A stretch of DNA of 64,000 nucleotides from JACMNW01 sp963708425 (GTDB lineage Bacteria; Pseudomonadota; Alphaproteobacteria; Rhodobacterales; Rhodobacteraceae): assembly GCA_963708425.1 (NCBI GenBank), contig OY970206.1, positions 806,001 to 870,000 of the forward strand. The letters are read 5' to 3'. The position numbers and the translations under genes are program-made. This document shows positions 8,784 to 16,380 of this stretch, one piece after another. The stretch's first letter is position 1; the number at the start of each line of letters is the position of its first letter. Below the pieces are notes generated by a model. The model did no database searches. It was given only the letters and a program-made list of their open reading frames with translations, and was not told the DNA's origin.

Positions 8784-9593
8784 ATGCACGAAAGCGAGCG
8801 TCATCGAATCATCCTGTCGGCAATTCAGGAACGGCCACTGGCAACGGTGACGGATCTGGTTTCCTTGACGGGATCATCCGAGGCGACGATCCGGCGCGAT
8901 ATTGCCACGCTGCATGTGCAAAAGAAATTGCGCCGAGTGCGGGGTGGAGCCGAGGCAATTACACCACCGCAGTTCGTGGGGCTGGCGGGGCGACCGTTCA
9001 GCGTGAACGAAGGCATGAACATTGCAGCGAAACGTGCGATTGCGCGGGCGGCGGTTGATCTGTGCGATGATGGCGACGCGATTATCATCAATGGTGGGAC
9101 GACGACGTTTCAGATGGTGCATCCGCTGTCGGCGCGCCGGATGCAGGTCTTTACCAACTCTTTCCCCATTGCCGAGCATCTTCTGAAGCACTCAAAGAAT
9201 ACTATTCTGCTGTCAGGCGGGGCGATCTACCGAGAGCAGAATATTATCCTTTCTCCGTTCGACAATGACGTGACGCGCAATTTCTATGCGCAGCGCATGT
9301 TCATGGGCGCGCAGGGGCTTGGGGCACTTGGCCTGATGGAAGCGGACCCGCTGCTTATTCAGGCGGAACAAAAGCTGATTGGTCAGGCGGACGAGCTGAT
9401 TGTATTGGTTGACTCATCGAAATTTCGCAACCGGTCCAGCCTGATTTTGTGCCCGCTGTCGCGTATCCATACGGTGATTACCGATGATGGGATCAGCGAC
9501 CGCGAGGCACAGATGCTGGCGGCGGCGGATATACGGCTGATCGTGGCACAGGTTGCTGCCGCCGACAGGAAGAACGCCGCGCGCGAAGGATAG
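8784..9593 (+). CDS. rhaR: DeoR-family transcriptional regulator of rhamnose genes
   Basis: A 269-residue DeoR-type regulator. The N-terminal winged helix is clear (VTDLVSLTGSSEATIRRDIATL, then KLRRVRGGA), followed by the DeoR C-terminal sugar-phosphate sensor domain (IIINGGTTTF; LLSGGAIYREQ; ADELIVLVDSSKFRNRSS). The start at 8784 (MHESERHR) has GGGGAGAG upstream; an earlier in-frame ATG at 8736 would run over the operator array. It is transcribed divergently from rhaD and heads the transporter operon, as in the rhizobial rhaRSTPQUK order. It probably represses both directions until a rhamnose-derived phosphate ester accumulates. Confidence 0.9.
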   Translation: MHESERHRIILSAIQERPLATVTDLVSLTGSSEATIRRDIATLHVQKKLRRVRGGAEAITPPQFVGLAGRPFSVNEGMNIAAKRAIARAAVDLCDDGDAIIINGGTTTFQMVHPLSARRMQVFTNSFPIAEHLLKHSKNTILLSGGAIYREQNIILSPFDNDVTRNFYAQRMFMGAQGLGALGLMEADPLLIQAEQKLIGQADELIVLVDSSKFRNRSSLILCPLSRIHTVITDDGISDREAQMLAAADIRLIVAQVAAADRKNAAREG

Positions 9594-9627
9594 CGGGCGG
9601 TGCAACGATGGCTCTAGGGAGGACAAC

Positions 9628-10617
9628 ATGAGCATTTTGAAGAAGGCACTTACGACAGCGGCACTTGCTTCGATTCTTTTGGCAGGGGCGGCTCAGGCGG
9701 AAACCAAGCGGATCGCGTTGGTAGTGAAGGCGCTTGGCATCGGGTTCTTTGAAGCCGCAGCCAAGGGTGCGGAAGAAGCGGCCAAGGAATTGGGCGAAGT
9801 CGAGATCATCTACACCGGGCCAACGGATACGACCGCAGAAGGCCAGATCGAAGTGATCAACGCGCTGATCGCGCAGGGTGTGGATGCGATTGCGATCTCG
9901 GCGAATGACCCCGATGCAGTGGCCCCTGCCCTGCAAAAGGCGATGGAACGCGGGATTACGGTTATCTCGTGGGATTCGGGCGTGGCCAAAGAAGGCCGTC
10001 AGATGCATTTGAACCCATCGTCCAGCGCCTTGATCGGCAACACGATCATCAAGCTGGCTGCGGATCATATGCCGGATGGTGGTGATGTGGCCGTACTGTC
10101 GGCATCGGCGACAGCGACGAACCAGAATGCCTGGATCGAGGAAATGACCAAGGTGATGGGCAACTATCCCGGGGTCAATCTGGTGGCGACGGTTTACGGC
10201 GACGATCTGGCCGACAAATCCTACCGCGAAGCACAGGGGCTTATCGCCAGCTATCCGAACTTGAAGGCGATCATTGCACCGACGACAGTTGGTATTCTGG
10301 CCGCATCTCAGGCGGTGACGGATGCTGGGCTGATCGGCAAGGTCAATGTGACGGGGCTTGGGTTGCCATCGGAAATGGCCGGCGCAGTGGAATCGGGGGC
10401 GACGATTTCGTTCGCAATCTGGAACCCGATTGATCTGGGGTATGCAGCGACGATGCTGGCTTACAACATCTCGAACGGGGCGGAAGCAAAACCGGGTGCA
10501 TCCATTCCGATGGGACGCATGGGTTCCGCGACGCTGGACGACAATAATGAGGCGGCGATGTCTGACCCGTTCACTTATGACAAGTCGAATATTGCTGAGT
10601 TCAAGTCGATCTTCTGA
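9628..10617 (+). CDS. rhaS: Rhamnose ABC transporter periplasmic binding protein
   Basis: A 329-residue sugar-binding protein of the ribose/rhamnose (periplasmic binding protein type 1) family. It has a cleavable signal peptide (LASILLAGAAQA, cut near residue 24) and the two Rossmann-like lobes typical of RbsB-type proteins (GPTDTTAEGQIEVINALIAQGVDAIAIS). AGGGAGGA lies 7 bp before the ATG at 9628; the longer upstream frame is rejected because it would place the signal peptide internally. It delivers rhamnose to RhaTPQ in the inner membrane. A stem-loop directly follows the gene, a common device for keeping binding-protein mRNA in excess. Confidence 0.93.
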   Translation: MSILKKALTTAALASILLAGAAQAETKRIALVVKALGIGFFEAAAKGAEEAAKELGEVEIIYTGPTDTTAEGQIEVINALIAQGVDAIAISANDPDAVAPALQKAMERGITVISWDSGVAKEGRQMHLNPSSSALIGNTIIKLAADHMPDGGDVAVLSASATATNQNAWIEEMTKVMGNYPGVNLVATVYGDDLADKSYREAQGLIASYPNLKAIIAPTTVGILAASQAVTDAGLIGKVNVTGLGLPSEMAGAVESGATISFAIWNPIDLGYAATMLAYNISNGAEAKPGASIPMGRMGSATLDDNNEAAMSDPFTYDKSNIAEFKSIF

Positions 10618-10627
10618 TTTGACGATG

Positions 10628-10654
10628 GCCCGGCGCGTAACGTGCGCGCCGGGC
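10628..10654 (+). terminator. Stem-loop between rhaS and rhaT (leaky terminator or mRNA stabiliser)
   Basis: A perfect 10-bp GC stem (GCCCGGCGCG at 10628-10637 pairs with 10645-10654) with a 7-base loop, followed by a T-rich run. It lies in the 69-bp gap between rhaS and rhaT inside one operon, so it is probably a partial terminator or 3'-end protector that raises the binding protein over the membrane components. Confidence 0.65.
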
Positions 10655-10686
10655 ACTTTCATTTTTTCCGATAGTTGGATGATCCC

Positions 10687-12195
10687 ATGACCGCTGCCAC
10701 GCCCGTGCTGCGCCTTTCAGGTATTTCCAAGAGCTTCCCCGGGGTGAAGGCCTTGTCGGAGGTTTCATTGGAGCTTTACGCTGGTCAAGTGACGGCGCTG
10801 GTCGGTGAAAACGGGGCGGGTAAATCGACCATCGTGAAGGTGCTGACGGGGATTTATCAGCCCGATGCGGGGGTTATCGAGGTGGATGGGCAGACGGTAA
10901 CTTTTGGCTCACCCCACGCCGCATCGGATGCGGGGGTGACGGCGATCCACCAAGAAACGGTGCTGTTTGATGAATTGAGCGTGGCCGAGAATATCTTTCT
11001 GGGCCATGCGCCACGCGGCCGGTTCGGGTTGATGGACTGGGCCGCGATGAATGCGCGGGCGCGGGAATTATTGGCGCGGATTGGGGCAGATCTGGACCCC
11101 GAGGTGAAGCTGCGGGATTTGGGGATTGCGTCGAAACATCTGGTGGCGATTGCGCGGGCGCTGTCGGTTGATGCGCGCGTGGTGATCATGGACGAGCCGA
11201 CGGCAGCACTGAGCTATAAGGAAATCAGTGAGTTATACGATTTGGTTGAAAAGCTGAAAGCCGAGGGCAAGGCGATTTTGTTCATCAGCCACAAGTTTGA
11301 TGAGGTGTTCAGGATTGCCGACCGCTACACCGTGTTCCGCGATGGGGCCTTCATCGGGGCGGGTCTGATGGCGGACGTGACCGAAGGCAAACTGGTGCAG
11401 ATGATGGTTGGCCGCGCCGTGGATCAGATTTTCCCCAAGCGCAGCCACAATGTCGGCGAGCCGGTTCTGACGGTGGCCGGATACAGCCATCCGACGGAAT
11501 TTGCCGATATTGGTTTTACCCTGCGGCGGGGGGAAATCCTTGGGTTTTACGGGTTGGTGGGCGCGGGGCGGTCTGAGGTGATGCAGGCGATTTTTGCGAT
11601 CACGCGGCCCTCGAAGGGGGCCTGCCGGATTGATGACAAGGTGGTGGTGATCCGGTCCACCGCCGAGTCGATTGAAAACGGCATCGTCTACGTGCCGGAG
11701 GATCGCGGCAAGCAAGGCGCGGTGAAGGGGCTGCCGATATTCCAGAATGTCACGCTGCCGTCTTTGGGGCAGACATCGCGGGCGGGTTTTTTGCGGCTGG
11801 CGCAGGAGTTTGCATTGGCGCGGGAGTATACGCAACGGCTTGATCTGCGGGCCGCGAGTTTGGATCAGGATGTTGGTCTATTGTCGGGCGGCAATCAGCA
11901 AAAGGTGGTGATTGCCAAGTGGCTGGCGACCAAGCCGCGGGTGATCATCTTGGATGAACCCACCAAAGGCATCGATATAGGGTCCAAGGCGGCAGTGCAT
12001 GAATTTATGGCGGAGTTGGCGGCAGAAGGGTTGGCGGTGATTATGGTTTCATCGGAAATCCCTGAGGTTTTGGGCATGTCGGACCGGGTGATCGTGATGC
12101 GCGAGGGGCGGATTGTGGATGAGGTGGCAGGGGCGGATATGACGCCCGAGCGGTTGGTGCGGGCGGCGGCGGGCATTGCCGAGGTGGCAGCATGA
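10687..12195 (+). CDS. rhaT: Rhamnose ABC transporter ATPase (two ABC domains)
   Basis: A 502-residue double ABC cassette of the sugar-importer type. The first domain has Walker A GENGAGKST near residue 39 and a Walker B strand VVIMDEPTAAL. The second has a degenerate Walker A (GLVGAGRSE), the signature LSGGNQQK and Walker B VIILDEPTKG, the usual asymmetry in RbsA/MglA-like proteins. The ATG at 10687 is preferred over a TTG 12 bp upstream. The gene overlaps the following permease by 4 bp (ATGA), indicating translational coupling. It energises uptake of rhamnose bound by RhaS. Confidence 0.93.
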   Translation: MTAATPVLRLSGISKSFPGVKALSEVSLELYAGQVTALVGENGAGKSTIVKVLTGIYQPDAGVIEVDGQTVTFGSPHAASDAGVTAIHQETVLFDELSVAENIFLGHAPRGRFGLMDWAAMNARARELLARIGADLDPEVKLRDLGIASKHLVAIARALSVDARVVIMDEPTAALSYKEISELYDLVEKLKAEGKAILFISHKFDEVFRIADRYTVFRDGAFIGAGLMADVTEGKLVQMMVGRAVDQIFPKRSHNVGEPVLTVAGYSHPTEFADIGFTLRRGEILGFYGLVGAGRSEVMQAIFAITRPSKGACRIDDKVVVIRSTAESIENGIVYVPEDRGKQGAVKGLPIFQNVTLPSLGQTSRAGFLRLAQEFALAREYTQRLDLRAASLDQDVGLLSGGNQQKVVIAKWLATKPRVIILDEPTKGIDIGSKAAVHEFMAELAAEGLAVIMVSSEIPEVLGMSDRVIVMREGRIVDEVAGADMTPERLVRAAAGIAEVAA

Positions 12196-13166
12196 AGCGC
12201 TTTGTTGCATCGCGTGAAGGGCTGTTGTCGGCGGTGATACTGGCGCTGATTGCGCTGATCGCGTTCCGGTTTCCGGGGTTTGTGACGCCGCGCAATCTGG
12301 CGAATGTCTTCAATGATACTTCACCGCTGATCATTCTGGCCTTAGGGCAGATGATCGTGATTTTGACCAAGTGCATTGATCTGTCGGTGGCGGCAAACCT
12401 TGCGCTGACGGGCATGGTGGCCGCGATGATGAATGGCGCGGGCGTGCCTTTGCCAGTGATCGTGCTGGCGGTGGTGGCGTTGGGGGCGGCGTTGGGGCTG
12501 ATCAACGGACTATTCGTCTGGAAGCTGTCGATCCCGCCCATTGTGGTGACACTTGGCACAATGACAATTTATCGCGGTGTGATTTTTCTGATGTCAGACG
12601 GCAAATGGATCAACGCGCATGAGATGACAGATGGCTTCAAGGCGCTGCCGCGCGTGGTGTTTCTGGGTCTGCCGGTGATGGGCTGGGTTGCGATAGTTTG
12701 CTTGGGTGCCTTTGCGGTGCTGCTGGGCCGAACGGCGTTGGGGCGTAGTTTCTATGCAGTGGGCGGCAACCCGCATGCGGCAGTTTACACCGGGATCGAC
12801 GTAGGGCGGGTGCAGTGCACCGCGTTTGTGATTTCTGGCGCGTTGGCGGGGTTGGTGGGGTATCTTTGGGTGGCGCGCTACGCAGTGGCGTATGTCGATG
12901 TGGCAGGCGGGTTTGAACTGGATGTGGTTGCGGCCTGCGTCATTGGCGGAGTGTCCATCGCTGGGGGGATCGGGTCGGTTGGGGGTGCATTGCTTGGGGC
13001 GCTGTTCCTTGGGGTGATCAAGAATGCGCTGCCGGTGGTGGGGATTTCACCGTTCTGGCAGCTGGCAATCTCGGGGTTGGCGATCATTCTGGCAGTGGCG
13101 TTTAATGCGCAGCAGGGGCGGCGCGCGGGCCGGATTATCTTGCGCGATGCAGAGGTGCGGGGATGA
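12192..13166 (+). CDS. rhaP: Rhamnose ABC transporter permease 1
   Basis: A 324-residue inner-membrane permease of the RbsC-like branched family, almost entirely hydrophobic with about eight to ten predicted helices and the conserved glycine-rich loop GGNPHAAVYTGIDVGRVQ followed by GALAGLVGY. It overlaps rhaT at its start and the second permease at its end by 4 bp each. With RhaQ it should form the heterodimeric channel. Which of the two genes corresponds to P or Q in rhizobia is assigned by order only. Confidence 0.9.
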   Translation: MKRFVASREGLLSAVILALIALIAFRFPGFVTPRNLANVFNDTSPLIILALGQMIVILTKCIDLSVAANLALTGMVAAMMNGAGVPLPVIVLAVVALGAALGLINGLFVWKLSIPPIVVTLGTMTIYRGVIFLMSDGKWINAHEMTDGFKALPRVVFLGLPVMGWVAIVCLGAFAVLLGRTALGRSFYAVGGNPHAAVYTGIDVGRVQCTAFVISGALAGLVGYLWVARYAVAYVDVAGGFELDVVAACVIGGVSIAGGIGSVGGALLGALFLGVIKNALPVVGISPFWQLAISGLAIILAVAFNAQQGRRAGRIILRDAEVRG

Positions 13167-14146
13167 GTGTTTTGCAGAGCAGAGTGATTCCGGACCGGTT
13201 GACCAGCCGATTTGGCTGGGCGTTGAAAAGCTGGGAAGCGCTGCTATTGGTGGTGGCGGTTGGGATATTCATTCTGAATTCTTTCGCCTCGCCCTACTTT
13301 CTTGACCCGTGGAACCTGAGCGATGCGACGTTCAACTTTACCGAAAAGGCGATGATTGCCTTTGCGATGGCGATGTTGATCGTGGCGGGGGAGATTGATC
13401 TTTCGGTGGCGTCGATCATCGCGCTGGCATCGACCGCGATGGGGCTGGCGATGGAGGCGGGGGTTGGCGTGCCGGGGCTGGTGGCGGTGGGGATCGCCAC
13501 AGGGTTGGTCTGCGGGGCGGTGAACGGCGTCTTGGTGGCACGGATGGGCCTGCCGTCTATTGTGGTGACAATCGGCACCATGAGCTTGTTTCGCGGCATC
13601 AGTTACATCGTTTTGGGCGACAAGGCGTTTACCGGCTATCCAAAGGAATTTGCTTACTTTGGACAGGGATATGTCTGGTGGGTCTTCTCGTTCGAACTGG
13701 TGTTGTTTGCGGTTTTGGCGGTGATTTACTGGGCGCTTTTGCACCGGACGAACTTTGGCCGCACGGTTTATGCGATTGGCAATAACCCGACGGCGGCGCT
13801 GTTTTCGGGGATCAGGGTCAACCGGGTGCGGTTTATTCTGTTTTTGCTGACGGGCGTGATGTCGGGGATCGCGGCGGTGTGTCTGACGTCTCGGCTGGGG
13901 TCGACGCGACCTTCGATTGCCACCGGGTGGGAGCTGGAGGTGGTGACGATGGTGGTGCTGGGCGGCGTGAACATTCTGGGCGGATCGGGGACGATTCCGG
14001 GCGTGGTGCTGGCCGCGTTTGTGATGGGGTTGGTGACGTTTGGCTTTGGCCTGTTGAATGTGCCGGGGATTGTGATGTCGATCTTCATCGGGCTCTTGTT
14101 GATCGGGGTGATCGCACTGCCCCGGCTGTGGGCGAGGTGGCGATAG
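13163..14146 (+). CDS. rhaQ: Rhamnose ABC transporter permease 2
   Basis: A 327-residue hydrophobic permease of the same family as the preceding gene, with the matching loop IGNNPTAALFSGIRVNRVR and a C-terminal string of helices ending GLLLIGVIALPRLW. Two distinct permeases after one fused ATPase is the rhizobial rhamnose transporter arrangement. It is followed after 1 bp by the mutarotase gene, so the operon continues without a break. Confidence 0.9.
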   Translation: MSVLQSRVIPDRLTSRFGWALKSWEALLLVVAVGIFILNSFASPYFLDPWNLSDATFNFTEKAMIAFAMAMLIVAGEIDLSVASIIALASTAMGLAMEAGVGVPGLVAVGIATGLVCGAVNGVLVARMGLPSIVVTIGTMSLFRGISYIVLGDKAFTGYPKEFAYFGQGYVWWVFSFELVLFAVLAVIYWALLHRTNFGRTVYAIGNNPTAALFSGIRVNRVRFILFLLTGVMSGIAAVCLTSRLGSTRPSIATGWELEVVTMVVLGGVNILGGSGTIPGVVLAAFVMGLVTFGFGLLNVPGIVMSIFIGLLLIGVIALPRLWARWR

Positions 14147-14147
14147 G

Positions 14148-14462
14148 ATGGAGCGGTACGCCTTTCGGATGCGCCTGAACGTGGGGATGGAGGCGGAATA
14201 CAAGCGCCGCCATGATGCGATTTGGCCGGAATTAGTGGAGCTGCTGCACGGCGCGGGGGTCAGCGATTACTCGATCTATCTGGACCGGGAAACGCGGTTG
14301 CTGTTCGGGGTTCTGACGCGCAGCGCCGGGCATGGCATGGATGATTTGCCGAACAGCCCGGTGATGCAGCGGTGGTGGGCGCATATGGCGGATATCATGC
14401 AGGTGGCTGCGGACAAAGAACCCGTGGCGGTGCCGCTGGTGCCGCTGTTTCATATGCCATGA
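14148..14462 (+). CDS. rhaU: L-rhamnose mutarotase
   Basis: A 104-residue cytosolic protein of the RhaM/RhaU family that interconverts the alpha and beta anomers of L-rhamnose so the isomerase receives the right form. The ferredoxin-like fold signature is present: MERYAFRMRL at the start, the catalytic-type His in RRHDAIWPEL, YSIYLDRET in the middle and the WWAHMADIM motif near the end. It lies 1 bp after rhaQ and overlaps the kinase by 4 bp. Confidence 0.94.
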   Translation: MERYAFRMRLNVGMEAEYKRRHDAIWPELVELLHGAGVSDYSIYLDRETRLLFGVLTRSAGHGMDDLPNSPVMQRWWAHMADIMQVAADKEPVAVPLVPLFHMP

Positions 14463-15835
14463 GTGGGGCTCCGCGCCATATTGCGGTGATCGACATTGGC
14501 AAGACCAATGCGAAGCTGGCGCTGGTGGACCGGGCCCAGATGGTGGAGCTGGCGGTATTGACGCGGCCGAACCGAGTGCTGGCGGGGCCACCGTATCCGC
14601 ATTTTGATACGGAGGGGATTTGGGCGTTTGTGCTGGACGGGTTGCGGGCGTTTCAGGCGTCGCATGGGGTGGAGGGCGTTTCAGTGACGACGCATGGGGC
14701 GTGTGCGGCGTTGCTAGGCGCGGATGGGACGCTGGCCACGCCGGTGCTGGATTATGAGCATAATGGGCCAGCGGAAACGACGGTAGCGTATAATGCGCTG
14801 CGGCCGGATTTTGCGGTGACGGGGTCGCCCCGGTTGGGCGTGGGATTGAACCTTGGGGCGCAGTTGCATTGGCTGCTTGCGCGGGATGCGGGGTTGGCGG
14901 ACCGGGTGCAGAGCGTGGTGACATGGCCGCAGTATTGGGGTCATCGCTTAACCGGGGTCTTGGCGTGCGATGTGTGTTCGCTGGGGTGCCATACGGATTT
15001 GTGGGAACCGGGGGCGGGGCGATTTTCGGGGCTGGTGGAGCAGTTGGGGTTGGCGGGCAAGATCGCCGAGGCCCGCCTGCCGGATGAGGTTTTGGGGGTC
15101 CTGCTGCCAGAGGTGGCTGCGGCGACGGGGGTGGCGGCGGGAACACCGGTGGTTTGCGGCATTCATGATAGCAATGCGTCGTTGTTGCCGCATCTGCTGA
15201 CGCAAAGCGGGGCGTTTGCGGTGGTTTCGACTGGCACTTGGGTTGTGTGCATGGCGGTGGGGGGGGCAGCACCCGTGCTGGATGCGGCGCGCGATATGCT
15301 GGTGAATGTGGCTGCGGACGGGCGGGCGGTGCCTTCGGCGCGGTTCATGGGCGGCAGGGAATATGAGGTGATCCGGGCCGGACGGTCGGTGGTGCCGACG
15401 ACGGCGGATGAGGCGGCGGTTTTGGCGGCGGGTCTGATGCTTTGGCCGTCGGTGGTGGCGGATGGCGGGCCGTTTCCGGGGCGCAAGATGAGGTGGAGTG
15501 AAGACCTCGGCGGGTTTGGCGAAGGGGTCCGAGAGGTGGCACTGTCGTTCTATCTGGCGTTGATGACGGCGGAGTGTTTGGTGCTGACTGGGGCTGCGGG
15601 GCCGGTGATTGTGGAGGGGCCGTTTACCACGAATGCCGCCTATTGCCGGATGCTGGCGGCGGCCAGTGGGCGACAGGTTCTGCGGGCGGCGTCGCAGACC
15701 GGAACCAGCATCGGGGCGGCGTTGTTGTTTGGTCGGGCCGAAAGTGCGCCGCCGTTGGTGGCAACCATGCAGGCCGGGGATGGGGATTTTTATCGTGCCT
15801 ATGCCCGGGCGTGGCGCGAGGCGATTGGTGGTTAG
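14459..15835 (+). CDS. rhaK: L-rhamnulose kinase (FGGY family, RhaK type)
   Basis: A 458-residue sugar kinase of the FGGY fold. The ATPase phosphate-1 loop is seen at the start (VIDIGKTNAKLALVD), a second motif at SVTTHGAC, and the adenosine/phosphate-2 region at VVSTGTW. The start at 14459 (MSGAPRHIAV) overlaps the rhaU stop as ATGA; the frame opens further upstream but the extra residues are not kinase-like. It phosphorylates rhamnulose (or rhamnose-derived ketose) before RhaD cleavage. It closes the rhaRSTPQUK operon and its end overlaps the convergent soxG end by 4 bp. Confidence 0.9.
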   Translation: MSGAPRHIAVIDIGKTNAKLALVDRAQMVELAVLTRPNRVLAGPPYPHFDTEGIWAFVLDGLRAFQASHGVEGVSVTTHGACAALLGADGTLATPVLDYEHNGPAETTVAYNALRPDFAVTGSPRLGVGLNLGAQLHWLLARDAGLADRVQSVVTWPQYWGHRLTGVLACDVCSLGCHTDLWEPGAGRFSGLVEQLGLAGKIAEARLPDEVLGVLLPEVAAATGVAAGTPVVCGIHDSNASLLPHLLTQSGAFAVVSTGTWVVCMAVGGAAPVLDAARDMLVNVAADGRAVPSARFMGGREYEVIRAGRSVVPTTADEAAVLAAGLMLWPSVVADGGPFPGRKMRWSEDLGGFGEGVREVALSFYLALMTAECLVLTGAAGPVIVEGPFTTNAAYCRMLAAASGRQVLRAASQTGTSIGAALLFGRAESAPPLVATMQAGDGDFYRAYARAWREAIGG

Positions 15836-16380
15836 CCGAGGGCTGCGCGGGCGGCGAGGGTTCGCATGGCGGCCTCAATCTCGTGCCAGGCGGTGCGGGC
15901 CATGGAGCGGAATACCAGCAGGTCGAAGGCGTAGGGGGCGGTGCGCATCAGAACCGATTGCATGTGGTTAAGCGGCGCGCGGGCGGCGGTGCCGACGGGG
16001 AAGGATTTTAGGCGCAGATCCAATGGGTACGGCCGCATCAGAGCGTCGGCTGTAGTTGGACCTTCGATGCGCAGCCCAGCCCAGCCGTCGGACTGGTCTG
16101 TCAGAGCGGCACCGGGCATGGCATTTGGGGCGGCGACACCGATCAGGAAGGCTTGATTGCGGGCGGTCCAGACCAGTTTGGCCTCGGCGGCGCTGGCGAA
16201 GGTATTGGGGGCAGGAAAGGTGAGGCCAAGCGGTTTCAGCGCCTTGCCAACAGCTTTGTCCTGACCGGGCAAGGGCGCGATGGAAGTGATGGGGCCAAGC
16301 GCCAGTTCGGACAGGCGCAGACCGCCAAGGGTGATTGGCGTGATGTCGGACAGCGGGGATTTTGCAATCAGTTCAGGCAC
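15832..16380 (-). CDS. soxG: Sarcosine oxidase gamma subunit
   Basis: A 182-residue GcvT-like subunit of heterotetrameric sarcosine oxidase. The GTG at 16380 (MPELIAKSPLSDITP) is chosen because the family starts this way and because it overlaps the soxA stop by 8 bp; the longer frame upstream encodes an unrelated hydrophobic stretch antisense of nothing but soxA. C-terminal features include SFPVGTAARAPLNHM and RSMARTAWHEIEAAM. It stabilises the alpha-beta-delta complex that oxidises sarcosine to glycine. Confidence 0.88.
   Translation of the reverse strand: MPELIAKSPLSDITPITLGGLRLSELALGPITSIAPLPGQDKAVGKALKPLGLTFPAPNTFASAAEAKLVWTARNQAFLIGVAAPNAMPGAALTDQSDGWAGLRIEGPTTADALMRPYPLDLRLKSFPVGTAARAPLNHMQSVLMRTAPYAFDLLVFRSMARTAWHEIEAAMRTLAARAALG

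Noticed and set aside
9493..10662. Minus-strand frame of 389 codons opposite rhaS
   Set aside because: Antisense of a clear signal-peptide binding protein; Arg/His-rich low-complexity composition.
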